A stretch of DNA of 64,000 nt from DATBDN01 sp963715995 (GTDB taxonomy: Bacteria; Actinomycetota; Thermoleophilia; Solirubrobacterales; Thermoleophilaceae): contig OY970283.1 in the NCBI GenBank assembly GCA_963715995.1, forward strand, positions 806,001 to 870,000, read 5' to 3'. The stretch's first letter is position 1. Each line of letters begins with the position of its first letter. Positions 27,191 through 36,255 of this stretch are shown piece by piece. The notes below the pieces were generated by a model. The model did not search any database, was not told the DNA's origin, and was given only the letters and a program-made list of their open reading frames with translations. Position numbers and translations under genes: made by a program.

Positions 27191-28273
27191 GTGCGTGCGC
27201 GCCTTGCAAAAGCGCTGGCCCAGCCCGACGACCCCTACGCGGGCGTCGACCTGGCCAACGCCGCCCGTTTCGGCGGGCTGCTGTGGTTCTTCGGAGCCGG
27301 GCTCTCGGCCATCCTCCTGCCGTTCGTGCATCCGACCCAGCACTTGGGCTCGGGCGGCTGGATCGTTGCCGCAGTGGTCATCGGCGCGGCGGCGGCGGCG
27401 GGCGAGCGGATGCGCGCCGTCGGAGCGCGGGCGAACATCAACGAGCTCCTCGCCTTCAGCTACTTCGCAATCGCCGGAATCGCGGCGCTCGTCTGGCTGA
27501 CCGGCGGGGTTGGATCGCCGTACGCCCAGATGTTCATCCTGAGCGCGGTCTACACCGCCTCGCTGCACCCGCCGAAGCGCGTGCTCGCCTACCTCGCCGT
27601 CCTCACCCTGTTGGTACTCGCACCGGTCGCCTACGACGAGCACCTGAGCCGCCGCGAGGTGCTGGAGCTGCTCACGCAGCTCGTCGTCTGGGTGTCGCTC
27701 GCGCTCGTGATGATGTTCCTGATGCTCTACGTGCGCGCGCAGCGGGTGGGGCTGCGGCGCGAGGGCGAGCAGGCCCGGCGCCAGGCGCGGCTCGATCCGC
27801 TCACCGGCCTGCTCAACCGGCGCGCGTTCGACGAGGACCTCCAGCACGCGATGGGCCGCGCAGCGGCTGGGGCCAGCCCGCTGAGCGTGCTTGTCGGCGA
27901 CCTGGACGACTTCAGCGACTTCAACAACCGCTTCGGCCATCTCGAGGGCGATGCCGTGCTGAAGGCGGTGGCCGCGTCGCTGCGCTCGGCGGTGCGCCGC
28001 CCGGACGTGGCCTACCGCTGGGGCGGCGACGAGTTCGCGGTCATCCTGCCGCAGGCCGACCTCGACGGGGCGAGGCTCGTCGCCGAGCGCGTGCAGGCCG
28101 CGGTCGCCTCGAATGCCGGCCCCGATGGTCATCTGCTCGGCATCTCGACCGGCGTGGCCGAGTTCGAGCCGGCGGCGGGGGGCGGCCCGGCCGCGCTCGT
28201 GGCGCGCGCCGACCAGGCGCTGATGCGGGCGAAGGGCTCCGGCGTCTTCGAGATCCCGCGCACACGCGTATAG
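27191..28273 (+). CDS. Membrane-anchored diguanylate cyclase (GGDEF)
   Basis: About 360 residues from GTG 27191 (a TTG at 27155 is possible). Five or six hydrophobic helices in the first ~190 residues act as membrane sensor or anchor. A linker helix (GEQARRQARLDPLTGLLNRRA) leads into a GGDEF domain with FNNRFGHLEGDAVL and the intact active-site sequence YRWGGDEFAVILPQ. It should make cyclic di-GMP. There is no RxxD inhibitory site clearly placed before the signature, so feedback inhibition is uncertain. It lies directly after tRNA-Thr(CGT). Confidence 0.9.
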   Translation: MRARLAKALAQPDDPYAGVDLANAARFGGLLWFFGAGLSAILLPFVHPTQHLGSGGWIVAAVVIGAAAAAGERMRAVGARANINELLAFSYFAIAGIAALVWLTGGVGSPYAQMFILSAVYTASLHPPKRVLAYLAVLTLLVLAPVAYDEHLSRREVLELLTQLVVWVSLALVMMFLMLYVRAQRVGLRREGEQARRQARLDPLTGLLNRRAFDEDLQHAMGRAAAGASPLSVLVGDLDDFSDFNNRFGHLEGDAVLKAVAASLRSAVRRPDVAYRWGGDEFAVILPQADLDGARLVAERVQAAVASNAGPDGHLLGISTGVAEFEPAAGGGPAALVARADQALMRAKGSGVFEIPRTRV

Positions 28274-28285
28274 CCTCAACTCCCG

Positions 28286-28594
28286 ATGTCGTACTTCAAG
28301 GCCGTGCGCCTGTACTCGGCTTTCGAGCTGACGATCTTCACGGCGCTGGTCGTGACCTGGGTCGGCGGCTTCAGCCAGCACACGCAGCTCGTGCTCGGGT
28401 GGTGTCACGGCTGCGGCTGGATCGCGCTCTGCGTGGCGATCGCCTACGGCTGCACGCGCCGCGTCTTCCCGTGGCCGGTGCTGGCCGCAGCGGTGTCACC
28501 GCTCGGCCCGCTGGGCTCGACGATCGCGATCGAGATCGAGGCGTATCGCCGCCGCCACCACCACGGAGCGCGTGCCGTGAAGGGCGCGGCCTAG
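28286..28594 (+). CDS. Small integral membrane protein, DUF3817-like
   Basis: 102 residues with three hydrophobic helices. The layout (F.LTIFTALVVTWVGGF, then LVLGWCHGCGWIALCVAIAYG and FPWPVLAAAVSPLGPLGS, ending in a basic His-rich tail) resembles the small DUF3817 membrane family. The stop TAG is directly followed by the TTG start of pgsA with no gap, so they are co-translated. The function is unknown. Confidence 0.6.
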   Translation: MSYFKAVRLYSAFELTIFTALVVTWVGGFSQHTQLVLGWCHGCGWIALCVAIAYGCTRRVFPWPVLAAAVSPLGPLGSTIAIEIEAYRRRHHHGARAVKGAA

Positions 28595-29218
28595 TTGTTC
28601 CCGCTCAACGTCCCGAACGTCCTCACGGTGCTGCGCATCTTGCTGGTGCCGGTGCTGGTCGTCGCGCTCACCACGGGGATCCACGACGGCGACACGATCG
28701 CGGCGGTCGTGTTCGCACTGGCGGCGTTCACGGACGGGCTCGACGGCTACATCGCGCGCTCGCGGCGGGCGATCACCACGTTCGGCAAGGTCATGGACCC
28801 GATCGCGGACAAGATGCTGATCACGGCGGCGCTGATCGCGCTCGTCAGCCTCGATCGGCTGGCCGGCTGGGTCGCGATGGTCATCATCGCGCGCGAGTTC
28901 GCGGTGTCGAGCCTGCGCGTGGCGGCTGCCCAGCAGGGCGCGATCATCCCGGCGTCGATTCTCGGCAAGGTCAAGACGGTCATCCAGATCGCCGCGGTCA
29001 TGGCGCTGATAGCCGCCAACGATCCGCACGCCGCGTGGGTCGACGTGCTGGTGGGCCTGATGGTGGCGGCCACCGTCGGCTCCGGGGTCGACTACTTCCT
29101 GAACGTCAGGCGTGAGATCGAGGAGGCGCGCGAGCGCCTACACGCTCAGCGGACGGCGCGCACCGGGGTCGAGACGAGCCGTTCGAGCAGCTCTTCGCGC
29201 GAAGTTCCGCGGACGTAG
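28595..29218 (+). CDS. pgsA: CDP-diacylglycerol-glycerol-3-phosphate 3-phosphatidyltransferase
   Basis: 207 residues, TTG start immediately after the preceding stop. It makes phosphatidylglycerol phosphate, the first step toward phosphatidylglycerol and cardiolipin. FPLNVPNVLTVLRILLVPVL is the typical PgsA opening. The CDP-alcohol transferase signature is complete: D47-G-L-D50-G-x2-A54-R55, then G64, D68 and D72. Four to five transmembrane helices follow. The ~25 residues after the last helix are Arg/Ser-rich and overlap the convergent gene by 73 bases, so the natural end may be poorly conserved. Another phosphatidyltransferase of the same family cannot be excluded. Confidence 0.9.
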   Translation: MFPLNVPNVLTVLRILLVPVLVVALTTGIHDGDTIAAVVFALAAFTDGLDGYIARSRRAITTFGKVMDPIADKMLITAALIALVSLDRLAGWVAMVIIAREFAVSSLRVAAAQQGAIIPASILGKVKTVIQIAAVMALIAANDPHAAWVDVLVGLMVAATVGSGVDYFLNVRREIEEARERLHAQRTARTGVETSRSSSSSREVPRT

Positions 29219-29562
29219 AGCGCGCGGTCGAAAGCCTGGCCGTAGACGGCCAGCACCGCGAACAGCACGTCCACGGTGGCAACGCGGTCCGCCGCGCGCG
29301 CGTTCGCCATGCGAACGGCACGCCGGCAGATCGCGTCGACCGGGTCGCCGGGCGGTGGCACGTCCGCCGGCGACCCGGATGGGCGCGCGGAGGTCATCAG
29401 TGGTGCCTCCGGGACCCCAAGACCCTGAAGCACCTCTCCGACGCGCCCATGTGTCCGCAAGACCCGCAGCCAGCGCTCGGCCTCGTCTTCACGAGAGTGG
29501 GCAAACGGCATCGCGGTGGCGGCGAGGCCGAGGGCAATTGCGGCGTCTTGGGAAAGTCTCAC
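29146..29562 (-). CDS. Clp N-domain-like small protein (tentative)
   Basis: About 138 residues from GTG 29562, 44 bases after the folE2 stop. The C-terminal half (VDAICRRAVRMANARAADRV, then DVLFAVLAVYGQAFDRALYV) resembles a Clp repeat/N-domain helix pair (A…A…A…H.L.ALL…G.A..L). There is no ATPase domain, so it would be a stand-alone substrate-binding domain or a distant relative. It overlaps the pgsA 3' end by 73 bases. The domain call is by pattern and uncertain; codon use is normal. Confidence 0.5.
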   Translation of the reverse strand: MRLSQDAAIALGLAATAMPFAHSREDEAERWLRVLRTHGRVGEVLQGLGVPEAPLMTSARPSGSPADVPPPGDPVDAICRRAVRMANARAADRVATVDVLFAVLAVYGQAFDRALYVRGTSREELLERLVSTPVRAVR

Positions 29563-29606
29563 GCCGTCTGCATCGGCCGCAGCGCGCGGCCTGCGAAGAA
29601 GGGCGC

Positions 29607-30626
29607 TCAGCCCTGGACAGATGTCGTAGCGGCGGGCTGGCCCTCGAGCCACTCGCGCATCGTGACGTGGCGCGCCTCGTGCTCGCCGCCGCCCGCTTCG
29701 CGTGCCATCTCGCCGAGCAGGCCCGAGCGCTCGGCGACCACGTTGTGCTGGTGGATCGTCTCGAGGTTCTCCTGGCGGGCGCAGATGAACGTGTCGGGCT
29801 CGAAGCCGGCGAACTCGTCCAGGGCCATCCGGACCTGCTCGCGCACGCAGTCCTCGACGAAGCGCGGGCGCCGGTGCGCTCGCTCGACGACAGCCAGCTC
29901 GTCCGGTCGCTTCATCAGCTCGAAGATCTCGGAGCTCATCGACTCCTCGACGATGCGCAGCAGCGTCGAGCCCTCGATCTCGCGGTCGCAGCGCTCGGGG
30001 CAGCCGACGTAGAGCGTTCCGATGCCGCGCTGGTTGTGAGTCGCGACCGGCACGTGCTCGAACACGCGCTCGATCTCGTCGTCGGTGAAGCCGTCGGCCA
30101 GCAGGCGCTCGTGTGAAGCGGCGGTGACCATCTCCTGGGCGCACGGGCAGGCGGTCATGCCCTGTGCGCTCACGCCGACGAGTCGCCGCGTCCCGCCGGC
30201 CGACGCGACCGCCGAGCCGTGCAGCGTGTAGATCTCCTGCGTCGGCGTGCCGCTGACAGGCGCCTGCTTGTGCTCGGGATAGCGCGCGGTCACGTGCACC
30301 TCGGCACGCAGGCTGTCCTGGCGCTCACGCACGAGCTCGGCGATGTGGGCGGCGAGCGTCTCGGCCTTGAACGCTTCGTTGAGCACGACCTGGTCGATCG
30401 CCTCGTTGACCGTCTCCTCGAAGCGCGACATGTGCGCGCCCTTCTGGCGCGGGTTCAGATCGACGAAGCATTCGAGCGTCGCGTAGAAGAGCTGCGGCTC
30501 GGAGCCGGAGCCGCTTATGCGCACAACTTTTTCGACGCCTGTCACCCCGACGCGCGTCAGGCTCAGATGGGTGGTTGGACGGCGCGCCTGCACGTCGTCG
30601 AGCACGGGTGTTCGCGGCGAACTCAC
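29607..30626 (-). CDS. folE2: GTP cyclohydrolase I type B (FolE2)
   Basis: 339 residues. Converts GTP to dihydroneopterin triphosphate, the first step of folate and pterin synthesis, with a metal-tolerant type-IB active site. ECFVDLNPRQKGAHMSRFEE, GMTACPCAQEM with the metal-binding Cys, HNQRGIGTLYVGCPE and CVREQVRMALDEFAG are the conserved family segments. FolE2 often backs up zinc-dependent FolE, but no FolE gene or Zur site is visible in the window. It is divergent from rpoD. Confidence 0.95.
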   Translation of the reverse strand: MSSPRTPVLDDVQARRPTTHLSLTRVGVTGVEKVVRISGSGSEPQLFYATLECFVDLNPRQKGAHMSRFEETVNEAIDQVVLNEAFKAETLAAHIAELVRERQDSLRAEVHVTARYPEHKQAPVSGTPTQEIYTLHGSAVASAGGTRRLVGVSAQGMTACPCAQEMVTAASHERLLADGFTDDEIERVFEHVPVATHNQRGIGTLYVGCPERCDREIEGSTLLRIVEESMSSEIFELMKRPDELAVVERAHRRPRFVEDCVREQVRMALDEFAGFEPDTFICARQENLETIHQHNVVAERSGLLGEMAREAGGGEHEARHVTMREWLEGQPAATTSVQG

Positions 30627-30741
30627 GCGTTTGAAGATACCTCTCGGAACAAATGTCCTTGCCGGCTTGACCTCGCTGTAGATTGGACCGCGCTGGGGGG
30701 TTGGCGGCTTGCGCCGGGTCCACTGGGAGGAGAGGGAATAG

Positions 30742-31893
<1,152 letters not shown>

Positions 31894-31948
31894 CCCAGTT
31901 GTTGCGCTTGTAGCTGTGGTGTAGCGCGTGGCGCCTTAGCGTCGGAGC

Positions 31949-32359
31949 GTGCTGCATCGCGCGCAAGGAGACATCGGGGAGGCGTCGGCGATCCTGTGGC
32001 TGGTCTCGAAGGGAGCCTTCGTCTATCCACCGCTCTTCAGGTCTCCTGACTGCGACCTCATTGCCGACATCGCCGGTCAACTCGTACGGGTCGAGGTGAA
32101 GACTTCGAACTCGAAGACACCGCGCGGGCGCTGGGCAGTCGCGGTATGCACCCGGGGCGGCAACCAAAGCTGGAGTGGCATGACGAAGCGCTTCGACTCT
32201 GCTCGCTGCGATTTCGTCTTCATCCACTGCGGCGACGGGCGCAGGTGGTTTATCCCCGCCGCAGAGATTGGAGGCAGCACGGCTATCGCCGTGGGCGGCC
32301 CCAAATACGCCGAGTTTGAGGTCGAACCGGGTCCTCCTTTGCCGGCCCAGACCGCGTGA
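31949..32359 (+). CDS. PD-(D/E)XK nuclease-like protein (group I intron-associated endonuclease family)
   Basis: 136 residues, GTG start. GDIGEASAILWLVSKGAFVY gives the helical lead, FRSPDCDLIADIAGQLVRVE gives the D-x(~15)-E core, and VEVKTSNSK completes the catalytic E-x-K. This is the layout of the small PD-(D/E)XK endonucleases first seen in group I introns but widespread in bacteria as stand-alone genes. It ends just before the tRNA-Tyr gene. The DNA methyltransferase at 42945 would be about 0.6 kb away if the integrated element were absent. Confidence 0.72.
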   Translation: MLHRAQGDIGEASAILWLVSKGAFVYPPLFRSPDCDLIADIAGQLVRVEVKTSNSKTPRGRWAVAVCTRGGNQSWSGMTKRFDSARCDFVFIHCGDGRRWFIPAAEIGGSTAIAVGGPKYAEFEVEPGPPLPAQTA

Positions 32360-32392
32360 ATGCTTGCTTCTACAATCCGCCTCCCACACCTC

Positions 32393-32474
32393 GGGGGGAT
32401 GTCCGAGTGGTTAAAGGAGCGTGGCTGTAAACCACGTCGCTATGCGTACGCAGGTTCGAATCCTGCTCCCCCCA
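32393..32474 (+). tRNA. tRNA-Tyr (anticodon GTA)
   Basis: A class II tRNA with a long variable arm. Acceptor GGGGGGA/TCCCCCC, D-arm GTCCGAGTGGTTAAAGGAGC, anticodon loop CTGTAAA between CGTGG and CCACG, variable arm around TCGCTATGCGTAC, and T-arm CAGGTTCGAATCCTG. CCA is not encoded. Confidence 0.95.
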
Positions 32475-32502
32475 CTGACCGGATAGTCAAGCCGGTTGAC
32501 AA

Positions 32503-32575
32503 GCCCAGTTAGCTCAGTTGGTAGAGCACCTCCATGGTAAGGAGGGGGTCGTCGGTTCGAGTCCGACACTGGGCT
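32503..32575 (+). tRNA. tRNA-Thr (anticodon GGT), integration site of the element
   Basis: Acceptor GCCCAGT/ACTGGGC, anticodon loop ATGGTAA between CCTCC and GGAGG, and a T-arm with GTCGGTTCGAGTCCGAC. The 3' part from the anticodon onward (32534-32575) is repeated exactly at the far side of the mobile element, so the element inserted here and restored a complete tRNA on the left. Confidence 0.95.
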
Positions 32576-32577
32576 CT
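32534..32577 (+). repeat. attL (44-bp direct repeat inside tRNA-Thr)
   Basis: Begins at the ATGG of the anticodon loop and runs two bases past the tRNA end. Identical over 44 bases to 42867-42910; the flanking bases differ on both sides. Confidence 0.95.
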
Positions 32578-32833
32578 CTCCATTTGCAGGCATTTCCTCC
32601 CCGGCCCCGCCGCACCACCCGGCCGGGAGGTACAAAACGGGTACGTCCGGCCCCCAGTCGGACCTAGTCGCCCAACCGCCGGAGCGCCGGCGGCGCAGTC
32701 ACCGAAGGCGGCCCGTAGGGCCGACCCCGAGCGAAGCGAGCGGGTTGACGGCGTCGCCGGGCGGAGGCACACGGCCACGAACTACAGCGACGATGAAGGG
32801 GCCACCACCGCCGGTTCCGTCCCTTCCGCCGTG

Positions 32834-33100
32834 ATGGCCGAACCGCAGCGAGTCCTCCTCACCGTCCGCGATGTTGCGGAGGTCACGGGCCTCTCGGATC
32901 GCGCGATCTACGCCGCTGTCGCGCGCGGGGATCTGCGGGCGATCCGGGTCTGCTCACGCATCCGTATCCCGCAGGAGTGGTTCGACGAGTGGCTCGATCG
33001 GGCCGTCGTCGAGCCAGAGCCGGCCTTCGTGATGCCGCCGGTGCCACTGCGGCCCGGCAGCTTCAAGGCGCTGCTTCGGGAGAAGGGCGGCCAGCGATGA
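32834..33100 (+). CDS. Excisionase-like helix-turn-helix protein
   Basis: 88 residues from ATG 32834 (GTG 32831 also possible). LLTVRDVAEVTGLSDRAIYA, then VARGDLRAIRVCSRIRIPQE, is the winged HTH of the excisionase/MerR-like family used as recombination directionality factors. Its stop overlaps the integrase ATG (ATGA). The 256 bases between attL and this gene hold no convincing gene; they may contain integrase arm sites. Length and position fit an Xis. Confidence 0.82.
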   Translation: MAEPQRVLLTVRDVAEVTGLSDRAIYAAVARGDLRAIRVCSRIRIPQEWFDEWLDRAVVEPEPAFVMPPVPLRPGSFKALLREKGGQR

Positions 33101-34227
33101 GCGTCGAGAAGGTGGTTCGCAAGGACGGCGGCGTCGTCTGGCGCGTGCGCTGGCGCCAGGCCGGTCAGAACCGGGCGAAGGTGCTAGGACGAAAGCGCGA
33201 CGCGGAGGCGTTCGACGCGGAGCTGAAGCGACGTCGGCGGCTCGGCGAGCTCGGGCTCCTGGACGCCGGCAACGAGCGGCTCGCCGACTTTGCGCAGGAC
33301 TGGTGGAAGCTCTACGCTGAGCCGAACCTGGCGAAGTCGACGCTGCGCGTCTACGCCGAGCTCTGGGACGCGCACGTCCTGCCGCGGCTGGGGCAGCTGA
33401 AGCTGCGCGAGCTCACGGTCGAAACGCTCCAGCGCTACCGGCTCGAGCTCCAACGCGACGGTGTCGGTCAGGCCTCGGCGCGCAAGGCGCTCGTGATGCT
33501 CCAGGGGATGCTGCAGCGGGCGGTTGAGTGGGGCCGGCTGCCGTCCAATCCGATGGTCGCGGTGAAGAAGCCGCGGCCGGCCGCAAGCGGCTCGTGCAGC
33601 CCCTGTCGCCCGAGGTCGTCGAGACGATGCGGGCGCTCGCGCTCGAGCAGGGCCTGATGCGTGACTCGACGCTGCTGTCGATCCTGGCCTACGCCGGGCT
33701 ACGACCAGGTGAGGCGATCGGACTGCGCTGGTCATGCATCCAGGAGCGGACACTGCTGGTCGACGCCGCGGTGTTCGACGGCGAGCTCGGGCCGACAAAG
33801 ACGCGGCGGGTCCGGACGGTACGGCTGCTGAAGCCGCTCGCGCGTGACCTGGCGGAGTGGCGGATGAAATGCGGTCGGCCAGCCAACGACGCGCTGGTCT
33901 TCCCGGGCCACGACGCGAAGCCGTGGACACTGACCGCGTACAAGAACTGGCGGCGCCGGTTCTTCGACCGCGTTGTCGAGGCGGTCGGGCTGAAGGACGT
34001 CCAGCCATACGACCTGCGTCACTCGTTCGTCTCGCTACTGATCCACGAAGGCCGCAGCGTGGTCGACGTCGCGCGCCAGGCCGGCCATGCGCCGACGATG
34101 TCGCTCGACACGTACGCGCACGTCTTCGACGAGTTCGATCCCCAGGGACCGGATCAGCGCCGAGGAGCGGATCGAGCGGGCGCGAGCAGCGATCTACGCG
34201 GTTAGCAACCAGCTCATCATCGGGTGA
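33097..34227 (+). pseudogene. Tyrosine recombinase/integrase, disrupted by two indels as sequenced
   Basis: The N-terminal part from ATG 33097 has an arm-binding region and a SAM-like core-binding domain (NLAKSTLRVYAELWDAHVLP). At about 33577 the frame is lost (one G missing in the GGCC-rich run) and continues as KRLVQPLSPEVVETMRALAL in another frame. The catalytic residues are present: Arg in AGLRPGEAIGLRW, YDLRHSFVSLL, GHAPTMSLDTYAHVF with the nucleophile Tyr. At about 34140 one extra C in CCCC shifts the frame again; corrected, the end reads RDRISAEERIERARAAI and stops at 34227. A corrected protein would have ~376 residues. Sequencing error or real inactivation. Confidence 0.88.
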
Positions 34228-34535
34228 TGAGTCCGCTGGCAATCACCTGGGTCGCGCGATGAGCGGGAAAAGCCGCAGTCGGAGCGGCGTGCACCCCGCC
34301 GTCCCCTCTCCGCCGCTGCGCGGCTCCGTCCCTGACCACTCCCCCTCACCTTCGGTTCGAGGAAGTGGTCAGGGAACGGGGACGGCGGGGTGCACGGACA
34401 ACGTTGAGGGTCAACGAAGGGCGGACGAGGCGGGGGACGGCGGGAAAGGCGGAGCGGTTGACGAACAACAAGGCGACCAAGAGGGGGCGAAGCAGTCGTG
34501 TGTGGGGACTCCAGGTCCTAGATGGGAATGAAGAG
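34228..34535. other. 308-bp gap holding a long inverted repeat
   Basis: No supported gene. It is dominated by the nested inverted repeat at 34289-34395, then purine-rich sequence leading into the antitoxin gene. Confidence 0.5.
34289..34395. repeat. Nested long inverted repeat after the integrase gene
   Basis: The outer arms at 34289-34306 and 34378-34395 are perfect 18-bp complements (GTGCACCCCGCCGTCCCC). The inner arms at 34329-34340 and 34364-34375 are perfect 12-bp complements (TCCCTGACCACT). The arms are separated by short unpaired parts around a CCTTCGG-type centre. It could end integrase transcription, or be a protein-binding or recombination site. No T-run follows. Confidence 0.7.
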
Positions 34536-35303
34536 ATGAAAGGGTCCATGACGCGGACTAGGATCGATCCGAGAACGAACGGGAGCACGAGGAGCAAGAA
34601 AGCGAAGACGGTTCAGAGAGCTCGGATAGCTGAGGAAGACGCACGGGTCAGCCGGGCGATCTTCACGTTGGGCGAAGCGGCCGGCTATTTGGGCATACCG
34701 AAGTCGACCATGCAGCGATGGGCGCGTGGAGGCGACGGCGAGCCGTTGATCACGACGTTCGACGCCAGGGGTCACGAGGCAACGGTGCCGTTCATCGGGT
34801 TCGCCGAGGCATACGTCCTCTCGGCATTCCGGCGCGCTGGCGTCCCGATGCAGCGCATCCGTCCGGCGATCGAGGCGCTGACGTCCACGATCGGCGTCGA
34901 CCACGCGCTCGCGTCCCAGAAGCTGTTCACCGATGGCGCCGAGGTCCTGTTCGATTACGCGACGAAGGAGCGCGAGAACGAACTGCTCGAGCTGACCGTC
35001 GTTAGGACGGGCCAGCGCCAGTTCACGTCCGTCGTCAAGGACTACCTGAAGCGGATCAAGTACGGCAGCGACGGCTGGGCCGAGCAGGTGCGGCTCCCGA
35101 TCTACGAGCACGTTGACGTGATCGTCGACCCCGCTAAGGCATTCGGCCTGCCGATCGTCGTCCACGGCGGCGCGAGGATCGAGGACTTGGTCGATCGTTT
35201 CCAGGCCGGCGATTCGATCGCCGACATCGCCGATGACTTCGGCGTCAAGCCTGCTGAGGTCGAAGACGTGATCCGTGTCGCGACCCGAGCCGCCGCCGCC
35301 TGA
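34536..35303 (+). CDS. DUF433/VapB45-like antitoxin with N-terminal MerR-type HTH
   Basis: About 255 residues from ATG 34536 (ATG 34548 is an alternative). A basic N-terminal ~30 residues precedes the HTH FTLGEAAGYLGIPKSTMQRW (about 45-65). The middle is helical (FIGFAEAYVLSAFRRAGVPM). The C-terminal ~60 residues (GLPIVVHGGARIEDLVDRFQ, then DSIADIADDFGVKPAEVEDV) form a DUF433 domain, the fold of VapB45-type antitoxins. It overlaps the toxin gene by 29 bases. The longer reading frame upstream is low-complexity and covers the inverted repeat, so it is rejected. It probably neutralises the toxin and represses its own promoter. Confidence 0.82.
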   Translation: MKGSMTRTRIDPRTNGSTRSKKAKTVQRARIAEEDARVSRAIFTLGEAAGYLGIPKSTMQRWARGGDGEPLITTFDARGHEATVPFIGFAEAYVLSAFRRAGVPMQRIRPAIEALTSTIGVDHALASQKLFTDGAEVLFDYATKERENELLELTVVRTGQRQFTSVVKDYLKRIKYGSDGWAEQVRLPIYEHVDVIVDPAKAFGLPIVVHGGARIEDLVDRFQAGDSIADIADDFGVKPAEVEDVIRVATRAAAA

Positions 35304-35703
35304 GTTCTTTATCGACCGCAGTCTCGGCAAGAAGCATCTGGCCGAGGCGCTGCGAGCGCTCGGCTTCACGGTCCGCACGATGGCTTCGGTCTACGGCGAG
35401 AAGCGCGCGCAGGAGCTCGCGGACGAGGAGTGGTTGCGCGACGCGGGCGCGAAGGGCTGGGTCGTCCTGATGAAGGACGACCGAATCCGAACCCGGCCGG
35501 CCGAACGCGATGCCCTTGCCGCTGCCGGCGTGCAGGCCTTCTGCCTGACGAACGCTCGGCTCCGCGGAGAGGAGCAGACGGCTCGCTTCGTCAAGAACAT
35601 CAACCGCATCGTCCAGCGAGCGAGAAAGCCCGGCCCTTTCATCGATGGTGTTTACGAGGACGGACTCCGGCGACTCTGGCCGAGACCGAGCGCGCAGAGC
35701 TGA
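35275..35703 (+). CDS. VapC45-like PIN-domain toxin
   Basis: 142 residues, GTG start inside the antitoxin gene. FFIDRSLGKKHLAEALRALG carries the first acidic residue, ADEEWLRDAGAKGWVVLMKD the second acidic cluster, then RIRTRPAERDALAAAGVQAF. This order (DRxLG…D.EWL..AG..GWVVLxKDxRIR) matches the PIN-like VapC45 family, putative RNases. It pairs with the preceding DUF433 protein and is followed by a strong hairpin. Confidence 0.82.
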   Translation: MSRPEPPPPEFFIDRSLGKKHLAEALRALGFTVRTMASVYGEKRAQELADEEWLRDAGAKGWVVLMKDDRIRTRPAERDALAAAGVQAFCLTNARLRGEEQTARFVKNINRIVQRARKPGPFIDGVYEDGLRRLWPRPSAQS

Positions 35704-35722
35704 TGCGCAAGACCGTAGATGC

Positions 35723-35755
35723 GCTGATCGGCCCCGAAACACGGGGCCGATCAGC
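35723..35755. terminator. Strong hairpin between converging genes
   Basis: GCTGATCGGCCCCG pairs perfectly with CGGGGCCGATCAGC (14 bp, loop AAACA). It lies between the toxin stop and the end of the convergent gene at 35779, so it can end transcription from both sides. The T-run is weak. Confidence 0.6.
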
Positions 35756-35778
35756 TGCGGTCTGTCGTCTGGATCGCG

Positions 35779-36120
35779 CTAGGCGCACACCAGTTCGCGG
35801 ACCTTCTCGAGCACGTCGGTGGCATCACTCTCAGCTGCCTCCCGGATCTTCGTGTCGGTATTCGGATCGATCTTGAGCACGCCCTCAATCAGATCCCCTG
35901 CGGGAGTGCCCATCAGCCAGAGCCGAACGCGCTCGTGTTGATTGGCCGGCAACTCTTCTGGCGCGTGATTGAGGCCTCGACTACGCAACTCCTTTGAGAT
36001 GTTGCTGCGGACGTGGATGCCCAATTTGCCAGCGTTATGCGCGTCGCGCAGGGTTCCCATGTTGACGGTGACCACACCGCTGTTGTCCGCGACTTTTTGG
36101 CGTAATTCGTCGTAATCCAT
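35779..36120 (-). CDS. Small protein of unknown function, divergent from the GHKL ATPase
   Basis: 113 residues. I do not recognise the family. VVTVNMGTLRDAHNAGKLGI, then ISKELRSRGLNHAPEELPAN and RVRLWLMGTPAGDLIEGVL, look like a small alpha/beta domain, possibly a winged helix; the C-terminus is acidic and helical. The start has an extremely strong ribosome-binding site (AAGGAGGAGGTGA) and a near-consensus promoter (TTGCAT, 17 bp, GATAAT at 36154-36182). High expression and divergent arrangement across palindromes suggest a repressor or partner of the ATPase operon (inference). Confidence 0.7.
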   Translation of the reverse strand: MDYDELRQKVADNSGVVTVNMGTLRDAHNAGKLGIHVRSNISKELRSRGLNHAPEELPANQHERVRLWLMGTPAGDLIEGVLKIDPNTDTKIREAAESDATDVLEKVRELVCA

Positions 36121-36153
36121 ATTTATTCACCTCCTCCTTAATTCGATAGCAGA

Positions 36154-36182
36154 ATTATCTCAGATTACTAGAAAAAATGCAA
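36154..36182 (-). promoter_or_regulatory. Promoter of the divergent small gene
   Basis: Minus strand: -35 TTGCAT (36177-36182), 17-bp spacer, -10 GATAAT (36154-36159), followed after about 30 bases by AAGGAGGAGGTGA and ATG 36120. Close to SigA consensus and unusually AT-rich for the window. Confidence 0.7.
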
Positions 36183-36199
36183 GTCATGAGTTCATAAAA

Positions 36200-36255
36200 T
36201 TGCCGCAAGACGGCAAAACCTGGTACAATTGCTACAAGCTAGGCAGTTGCCTAGC
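36200..36255 (+). promoter_or_regulatory. Promoter and two palindromic operators of the GHKL ATPase gene
   Basis: Plus strand: -35 TTGCCG (36200-36205), 18-bp spacer, -10 TACAAT (36224-36229). The -35 is one arm of a perfect inverted repeat TTGCCG-CAAGA-CGGCAA (36200-36216). A second perfect palindrome, GCTAGGCA-GT-TGCCTAGC (36238-36255), lies just after the -10. Both share a TTGCC/GGCA half-site, suggesting one repressor. Confidence 0.65.

Noticed and set aside
27174..27235. tRNA-Ala-like sequence (GTAGTTCATTAGG, loop CTTGCAA) after tRNA-Thr(CGT)
   Set aside because: The anticodon-like loop resembles tRNA-Ala, but the acceptor stem does not close and no T-arm follows; it overlaps the start of the GGDEF gene.
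29106..29321. A 71-residue frame on the minus strand
   Set aside because: Lies within the Clp N-like gene in another frame; low-complexity Arg/Ser composition.
32534..32833. A 100-residue N-terminal extension of the excisionase-like protein
   Set aside because: It would begin inside the tRNA gene and att site; the conserved HTH starts after ATG 32834.
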